The position numbers were made by a program, and so were the translations under genes. The notes beneath the pieces are model-generated. The model made no database searches, was not told the origin of the DNA, and saw nothing but the letters and a program-made list of their open reading frames with translations. From Bursaphelenchus xylophilus (Eukaryota > Nematoda > Chromadorea > Rhabditida > Aphelenchoididae), in assembly GCA_904066235.2 (NCBI GenBank), contig CAJFCV020000003.1, forward strand, positions 5,766,001-5,830,000: a stretch of DNA of 64,000 nucleotides, given 5' to 3'. How positions within the stretch are numbered: the stretch's first letter is position 1; each line of letters begins with the position of its first letter. Shown here one piece after another: positions 57,176 through 64,000 of this stretch.

Positions 57176-57440
57176 CATCATCCTGAGCCCTGCTATTGCC
57201 GTTTCAATAAAGAAAACTTCACAAAATCGACTGTCTATATGTTTTAGAGAACGGCGACTTCAGATCTCGCAATTTCAAACTGGTAGGATTACTGTAAGAT
57301 ACTGTTTCTGATCTCCGGCCGATAAAAGTCGACCATATCTCCTTCAAATCAAAAATCCCACTAAATTTTATTGCGGATTTGGAATCAGCGTAGAATTCTG
57401 GTCTTAGAACATGTAATTTGCATCCTTCATTCCGTGGCAG

Positions 57441-57530
57441 ACGTTTCATGGCGCAGTGGATTTTGATGAAACTACTTATTATATTAATCTGACGACCAAC
57501 GGGTTCGATCCCCGCTGGAGACAAATTTCG
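57441..57530 (+). other. tRNA-derived sequence
   Basis: A box TGGCGCAGTGG (57449-57459) and B box GGTTCGATCCC (57502-57512), 53 bases apart, with T arm CGGGTTCGATCCCCG intact. The acceptor ends do not pair well. The first half is also present in reverse at about 58746-58766, where the outer inverted arm ends inside the A box. Confidence 0.5.
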
Positions 57531-57767
57531 GAAAAGAGATGGAAATGACATTTAACAAGGAAAGTACTTTTATGGGGGCTCCTACTTTTTGACGCGACAT
57601 ATCTCAAAAAATCAGAAAAAATGTGCTGATCGAGGATATATAAATCTTAGCTGCCCATTTTAGGTTTTTATGGGTGAAAATGCCCAAAAATTGGCTTAAT
57701 TTCCCTACAAAAGGCGCAGGCATTCGAAACGATAAAAAGCGCAGTCGGTCTCTTCCTTCGGAAGAGA

Positions 57768-57847
57768 GCGGTGTGGCCGAGTGGTTAGTGCCGTAGTCTG
57801 GGAATCAAGAGGGGGAACGCCGCACGGGTTCGATTCCCCTTTTGGGC
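57768..57847 (+). other. tRNA-Ser-like pseudogene or SINE head
   Basis: A box TGGCCGAGTGG (57774-57784) and B box GGTTCGATTCC (57827-57837), with the GTGGCCGAGTGGTTA D-arm typical of tRNA-Ser and a long variable region. The anticodon stem and acceptor stem do not pair, so it is not a functional tRNA as read. Confidence 0.5.
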
Positions 57848-59193
57848 TGAATCAACTTTTTTTGAAGTTGAAGGTCGGAAAAATAAATTTTTGGGCCAAG
57901 ACTGATTTATTCCGTCTTAGAAACTCAATAAACATCATTTAAAGCCAAAATAAAAATTGTAAACCTGTGAAAAATTAAGCGAAAAGGGGTTCATATAGGA
58001 CTTTAAGTCAACTTCCGATTGAGTTTTCACCCCTAAAAACCTAAAATGGGCAGCTAAGATTTACATATCCTTTATCAGCACATTTTTTCTGATTGTTTGA
58101 GACATGTCCCGTCAAAAAGTAGGAGTCCCCATAAAAGTACTTTCCTTGTAAGGTAATTCGGAGGGTTATCTGAGCAACGTTGACTATTTTTAGGCATTAA
58201 TGGTACCTGAATTGAAGATTAGAAAAAGGTTTATATTATTTTGGTCTCGGAATCCGTAAAAAATAAAACTGTTTCAGACGGGCTGAAATTAATAACATAT
58301 ATTCTAGGCCTAATTTTTTGAAACTTTTGTGTCAACTTTTTTTGCTAGAATACTTTATCATGGCTTGCTGCAACATAAAACTTTGACGTCATCATCCCTT
58401 GGTGAAATTGTGTTGGATAACTCACGTATTTCGTACGGCCATAAACAAACTTGCGTAAACCAACTCGTTCTTAACCATTCCTATAATATTCGTGATACTC
58501 CGATAACTCTGCGCCCTGTGGTATACGAAAAAAGAAATTGGGGTTTATGTTACAGTAAACCATGATAAAGTATTCTAGCAAAAAAAAAGTTAACGCCAAA
58601 ATCTCTAAGCATTAGGCTTAGAACATGTGTTATCAATTTCAGCCCGTCTGAAGCAGTTTTATTTTTTACGGATTCCGAGACTAAAATAATATAAACCTTT
58701 TTCTAATCTCCAATTCAGTTACCATAAATGCCTAAAAATAAATCCACTGCGCCATGAAACGTCTGCCACGGAATGAAGGATGCAAATTACATGTTCTAAG
58801 ACCAGAATTCTACGCTGATTCCAAATCCGCAATAAAATCTAGTGGGATTTTTGATTTGAAGAAGATATGATCAGAAACAGTATCTTACAGTAATCCTACC
58901 AGTTTGAAATTGCGATTTTTTAAGTCACCGTCCTCCAAACCTAATTGTCGATTTTGCGAAATTTTCTTCATTTCAACGGCAACAGCAGAGCTCAGAAGGA
59001 CGGTAAAAAATTCTTTTAAATTATCGTTGACCCGAACGTCGCTGATCCGAAAGCAGTGACAGCAAAAAACTGCATTTTACCTGTCCAGAAAATAAGTCGG
59101 GATGACCGGTTATCGGGAATTTTTGGGACTTCCCGTGTTTTTCTTTTTTTGGGTCGTGTCTAGATCGAGTTGTTGATTTATGGTTAGGAAGAG

Positions 59194-60771
59194 ATGAATG
59201 CTTCTTCTTCTACATATCCGTCGTCATCAATTCGGATTTCTGAAGCTCCCAAGTTACCAATGCCCAATCTTTCTCTTGAAGTCTCGCCGGAACTTCTCCC
59301 AATTCATGTGTTTACTCATATAACTCAGCAGACGGCGATGGTTTGTTATTTAACATGTTTATTATGCAATTTAGACTCTCAACGCAGTTCGCCGCCAACG
59401 AGATACCTGCTTTAATCAAATGCGTCATGATGAACAAGAATACTTGGAGAGGACAAGAATAGTGGCGCCTTTGTCAAGAGTAGGATACATTCTTCGTTAA
59501 GGCAATGTTGCTTGCAGTTTAATCTTCCGAAAGAAGTTATATTCATTTTGGAAATTCATGCGAATGAGTTTTCCTACTTGATTGCCAAGCAGGACACCTG
59601 GGGAAGGATGCTGTGGAAATTGTTGTATGACATTCAGGCCGATACTAGCACACAGATAATGTTGGCGGATCAAATTTGTGACCGAGAAAAGTCAGAATTC
59701 AATAGAGCAAGTTTTTGCTGTACCAAGTTTACTCCAAAATATTTAGATAACTATTACTGGGCCTGTGGAAACCGTGGATTCAGCAAGAAAGCGACTGTTT
59801 GTAAGTAAAAAACTGTGATTGGAGTCTTCTAGGAAGTTTTACCGATTCAACTTGGAATGAAATTGAGTGGTATCAAGCCTGGTTTGAACCCCGACCTACG
59901 CGAGCAAGTTTCCGAATGGATAATGGAGGGAATCTTTGAATTCCCCACGATCTCTTTACACTTCATACTGAATCCTAATAGAACGAAAGAGGATGGAATG
60001 GTTTGTATAGAAGTTTATATTATGGATATGTTTTAGTTCTCTTACATTTTGTTCAGAGCCGCTCCCCATGACGAGGAGCAGTTGGCCAACTGCGTCAAGA
60101 AATTGTCATCAATGGTCCTGGCAGAGGTAATCTTTTAGTCTCTTATTCTCTGTTTTCAACTTTTAGCCAGAAGAAGCCCAATTTTCCGAAGGGTTCGTTA
60201 TTCCAAAGATAAACCGAGAGTGGTATATTGGACCAAATGCACAGTTGATTAAAGATATCTCGAAGAAAAATGACGTAATGATATCGTATCCTCTTTCCGC
60301 CGCCCCAGGCGCCGAACACAACTACATTGTTCACGGACGTGTAACTAATATTATTCAGGCATCAAAGGCATTCAGGGTAAGAAGGCAAAAGCAAGTATAT
60401 TATAGCTTTAGGCTATATCTCCGATCTCGCTGACTTTTGATGTTGAAGAAGACGAACTGAAAAGAATCCCGAAGTTCAGAAAACGAGATATCGACTATTA
60501 CGATGACGCCCTTAATGTTGTTGTATCATTTCGAAGGAGTCCTTATGAAGGAGATTTTGTAAGATCCGACGAAACTTTGAGGCATCGCATCACAATTTCA
60601 ACCTCATACGAAAACCGGGAAATGGCATTCGAAGCACGAAAGAAACTTCTGAAAGGATATGTGGAGAATCTCGAGAACAGACCCAAAATAATGTTCGGAG
60701 AACACCTCAGATCAATCCTCTCAGCGTATGCCCGAGGGAATAGAACCTTTGTACCAGATGCTAACAATTAA
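59194..60771 (+). CDS. KH-repeat RNA-binding protein, Bicaudal-C/GLD-3-like
   Basis: ATG at 59194 (MNASSSTYPSSSIRISEAPK). Exons carry FNLPKEVIFILEIHANEFSY and LLYDIQADTSTQIMLADQIC (KH-like), LPIQLGMKLSGIKPGLNPDL, FVIPKINREWYIGPNAQLIK followed by DISKKNDVMISYPLSAAPG and IVHGRVTNIIQASKAF (a clear KH pattern: I-P..IGP...I..I...I..P....I.G....A), and a final KH-like unit to IRSILSAYARGNRTF. The multiple, divergent KH units and their order resemble BicC-family proteins, which control mRNA translation and poly(A) length in germ line and embryo. About 440-470 residues, without a SAM domain, as in GLD-3. Stop at 60769-60771; AATAAA near 60825. Confidence 0.7.
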
Positions 60772-60897
60772 TTCTTTCCATTCATTCATTGCTAATAATA
60801 GTCTTAAATTTTAGATCTTCCAAATAATAAATTATTTTTGCATGTATAATTTTATCGTCTTACCGCATACAAAATACAGAACAATATTATGTTACGT

Positions 60898-63326
60898 TTA
60901 GCTACTGTTCTGGGCATTCTGCGCCCTTCTAACGGCATGGGCTCTGATGTCGGCCATGATCTGATCCCAGGTCTTGCGTAAATGATCGCCATCATCCTAT
61001 AATAACAAAGTTATATCATAATGAAAACATTTGATGGATCACACCTTTGGTCCTTCCTTCTGAGAGTTGTTCCCGCCTTTTTGTTTCTCCACCTTGATCG
61101 GAATCTAAACGACGCTTTAGTAATACATCACGTTACCTCAGATTCATTTTTAGCAAATAAATTTTTTGGCAGTGGTGGAGGAGGAGGAGCAGAGGTCGAA
61201 GGTCTGACAACGTTAACAAGTAGGGTTCGCCCCACGACTGGAGGTTGAGGCCTTTTTTCCACACTTTCTTCGGCCTCCGAATTGTCTTCCGATGCTTCGA
61301 AGATGGTGTGAAGTGGATTTGGAGGTGAAAGAAGCCCAATGGAAGTGTCCTCACATTCAGATGACGCTTCGGCTTCGTTTAATAACAACTTCACTGACAC
61401 CGGTATTGGTTCTTCGATGGACGAGTCAAATTCTACAGGTTCTAATTCAACCTTCAGTTTGCTCTGCCAGTTTGATTGGTTTTTTGGCATTGGACCTGAG
61501 GTTTCCTCAGATCTCTGAGCGGCAGGCTAAAAAGACATAAAAAACCAATTTACAACGTATCTTACTAAGTCCTTGAAGGATGGCTTCGTCTCATTCTGGA
61601 TTTCATTCCGTTGTGCCAAGCTTGAAATAATCCAAGTTTTGGGAGTCGCGAATGAAGAAGCCCGTTCCTTATTACTGTAGATATTAGGCGCCTTCTTTAC
61701 CTTGTCTACTGTATTGCTATCTTCTTTTTTGATCTCTTTATGGTTGCTCGGTTTATCATGAAATGTTCGCAAGGCAACATCTTTTTTGGGGATTTCCTTA
61801 GTTGAGACCACATTCCCCGGGACGTCGATATTGTTCAGACTGTCGTCCTTCAGGTCTTCCTTATTTTTCTCCAATTCAAATGTTCGCATTCCACTTGATC
61901 TTTTGAATTTCGATGGAGTTTGCTGCTTAGCCGGTGATTTCAAGGTATCCCTCCAATTGTAAGTTCCGTTATATCCATCCCCATTTCCATTCTGGGTGTT
62001 AATATTGGATTTTACTACTTGCGGTGATCTTATATTCGGGTCAGACTTCATGATGTTGATGTTGTGGTTACGTTCGTTGTCTCGAGGAAATCGACTTTCT
62101 TCCAGACTAAGTGTTCCGTTTCTCCCTTCCACTTCTAATTGGCTGCATGATTCAGACTTCTTTATTTTCTCTTTCAAACAATTGTACTTGAAAAGATCGT
62201 CAATTAATTGAATCTGCTTGACCACTTTCTTCTTAAAAAAAATCGGATACAAACAAACGAAACAACAAAAAAAAAAATAAAAAAATCCACTCACCTGAAG
62301 GTCGACAATCTTATCGCTTGAATCGTCCAGCCTTAACTTGTTCCAATCAAACAACAACTGCCCCAACCGTGCATATTCTTTGTTCAAGTGTAAATAAACT
62401 TGATCAGTCTTTCTGAAAACAAAAAAGTTAAATTTTCAACATCTACTTACAATTCATCAGTATCATTGATATTCTGAACATTATAATTAACATTTTGGCC
62501 CAATACTTTGTCAGTATTATCAAAGAACTTCAACGGAGACTCCGTATTTCGCTTTCTCTCCTGGTCCTCTAATTCCGTTGACCCCGATTCGGTGGACTGA
62601 ATTGAACCTCTATTACTTCCTCGGTCTTGCGACTCTTTTCCTTTATGTTCCAGTCTTGCTTCAACTTTCTTACGCAGAGTGTCATAAGAAGAGTGATTAG
62701 CTAAAAAATTATTTACATATATTACAACTGGAACTTACTTTCTACGACCTTTCGCAAAATCCTTTCATTATAGTCATTAATTACAGTTTTTGAGTCTTCA
62801 AACCCGATCAGTCGAACTTGTGACTGCGAGTCTTCGTTTGAAAATAGTCGCCTACCATTTGAAAAAGCCCTTTCATCTCTCCGAGGCGTCTCTTGTGGCC
62901 CCGAATTTCCATGTTGAAAATGTTTCTTCTCAACCGTATCATGATGGTAGGTCCTTATAACAACGTTCTCCACAAATTCTGGTTCCGACCCAGGTGGCGC
63001 TGGTGCTGTCCGCCTCTTCTGCGACGTAAACCCTCTAGACGAATATGAAATACTCGAGGTTACCGAATTCAAAGACTGAGAGCTCGGAGACGCTGAAGGC
63101 TGAGGAGTTGAAACACAGCGAGACATCGATCGAGGAGTTGAAGAATTGTTTTTCGCCGGTTTACGTCCGAAATGAATCCTCTGAAAAGAAAATATTCCCG
63201 AGATGTTTAAACTCACAGATCTGATGCTCTCTAAAGCCGCTTTGGGTGAAAATCTCTCTTTGGCCAGCTGAAAACAAATTAGTCTTATTAGAAATGCCGA
63301 TGCAACCTTACTGCTGAATTCGACAT
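60898..63326 (-). CDS. Unrecognised Ser/Pro-rich multi-exon protein with basic C-terminal helix
   Basis: ATG at 63326 (MSNSA, donor GCA/GTAAGG), then LAKERFSPKAALESIRS, RIHFGRKPAKNNSSTPRS..., a Ser/Pro/Arg-rich segment with RRTAPAPPGSEPEF, DYNERILRKVVE, a helical part (YARLGQLLFDWNKLRLDD, VVKQIQLIDDLFKYNCLKEK), a long Ser/Asn/Lys-rich region, an acidic SSECEDTSIGLLSPP, polyproline APPPPPLPKN, and a C-terminus RKTWDQIMADIRAHAVRRA ending NAQNSS at 60898. Polyproline followed by a W..I..DIRA helix recalls actin-binding WH2 arrangements, but the LKKT-type motif is absent, so I leave function open. Exon edges are approximate. Confidence 0.55.
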
Positions 63327-64000
63327 AACCAACACCGTGCCAATTGTATAAAAAATGAATTTGGCAACAATGCGAGAAATGCCAAGTCCATCGCTACTAT
63401 TGATTTTTGTAAAGTGTGGTAACGATAAAACGCCTTATATTTTGTGAATACATCGTTATCAGCGTTTTATAACTTTGATAATTTATTTTTAAAACAACAA
63501 CCGTTAGTTTCGCTTTTCTAAACAAAAAACTTACAAAAACAAAAAATGGAGATGGAAATGAACTGTTTCAGACCTCCCTCCATATTGATGTGGCCTGTTT
63601 TCTTTCTGATTCATGAACACCGAAAGTCTCGGAACTTAGAGAAAGATTGTTTGGTGTGTCTTCATCCTGTTTGCCTTCCATAAAAGAATTTGAAGCAACT
63701 TATTTAAATAAGGCGACAAACGCGTTTGTTTGAGGAATATTCATTGCAGCCCTGATTTGCATAATTTTACGCAATATGCGTCAAATGAATCCCGCCACCC
63801 GCTTTTGTAAACACGAAATGAGATTAGACGAAACGATCCCAAAACTTGGCCACCTTAGCGCCTCAAGGCAGCCGACAAAGAGAGTTGGATAAGGAAAGTG
63901 AATCAACGAGGAAGGGAGCATGGCTTGGGTCTTAGTAAGGCCCAATCAGTTCGTGGCTTATCCAATGAACAGAAGTCCGCCCCAAGGTCGCGGACCAAAG
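63327..64000. other. Upstream region of the Ser/Pro-rich gene
   Basis: No gene supported. A perfect 14-bp palindrome ACAAACGCGTTTGT (63716-63729) lies about 390 bp upstream of the ATG. Confidence 0.4.

Larger units (their letters stand above)
57176..59005. repeat. Cluster of nested inverted repeats with tRNA-derived segments
   Basis: Three stacked inverted pairs: about 57176-57460 with 58745-59005 (blocks CCTTCATTCCGTGGCAGACG, GGTAGGATTACTGTAAG); about 57550-57690 with 58018-58150 (CTTAGCTGCCCATTTTAGG, AAAGTACTTT); about 58185-58372 with 58555-58740 (TTATATTATTTT, CAGACGGGCTGAAATT, AGAATACTTTATCATGG). The second and third pairs lie side by side inside the first. This looks like successive insertion of fold-back elements. 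No protein-coding signal. Confidence 0.8.

Noticed and set aside
57768..57847. Functional tRNA-Ser gene
   Set aside because: Pol III boxes are good, but the anticodon and acceptor stems do not pair, so it is called tRNA-derived only.

Overview
The window is eukaryotic and almost certainly from a nematode. Genes are split by many short GT-AG introns (several about 34 nt). The identifiable genes are typical nematode orthologues: a nematode-style tyrosine phosphatase, a DPF-like dipeptidyl-peptidase homologue, a CDK5 activator (p35), a ZP/cuticlin-like protein, a Cys-loop ligand-gated channel, PDE2-type phosphodiesterase, a KChIP-like calcium sensor, a BMP-class R-Smad and a BicC/GLD-3-like KH protein. 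I cannot name the species; nothing here demands Caenorhabditis. Coordinates of multi-exon genes are whole spans; exon edges are read by eye from splice consensus and homology.

Layout. 1-1782 (-): 5' part of a tyrosine phosphatase gene cut by the window edge. 3387-6851 (+): catalytically dead DPP4-family membrane protein. 7251-16102: a mobile-element block made of a 1.5 kb fold-back element with 593-bp arms, a complete and young Penelope-like retroelement of 5.87 kb (9040-14910) and a 1191-bp direct duplication of the flanking DNA. 16114-17442 (-): p35. 18934-25409 (-): Q/N-rich probable nuclear protein. 27180-29088 (-): ZP-like membrane protein. 29919-36206 (+): glutathione peroxidase, beta-mannosidase and a STARD10-like lipid-transfer protein, closely packed and co-directional. 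36207-38438 (+): nicotinic-type channel subunit. 38548-39102 (-): small basic protein. 39517-48947 (-): PDE2, whose large intron holds a 368-bp-arm inverted repeat. 50577-51589 (-): KChIP. 52989-54480 (+): R-Smad. 54966-59005: gene-free stretch filled with nested fold-back elements and tRNA-derived sequences. 59194-60771 (+): KH protein. 60898-63326 (-): unrecognised proline/serine-rich protein.

The most interesting region is the retroelement. Its RT protein has a GIY-YIG endonuclease N-terminal to the reverse transcriptase, the permuted architecture of the Naiad group of Penelope-like elements. It comes with a separate coiled-coil ORF1, identical 388-bp terminal repeats carrying a hammerhead-type core, and a 5' array of hairpins whose stems change sequence but keep pairing. 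It is bracketed by a 1191-bp duplication of target DNA that starts 6 nt inside the loop of the neighbouring fold-back element. A second fold-back element, at 55 kb, was also entered exactly at its arm/loop boundary, with an 11-bp target duplication. Loop boundaries of long palindromes may therefore be preferred break or insertion sites in this genome.

The host genes do not form one pathway. Several are signalling proteins (Smad, PDE2, p35, KChIP, ligand-gated channel, phosphatase).
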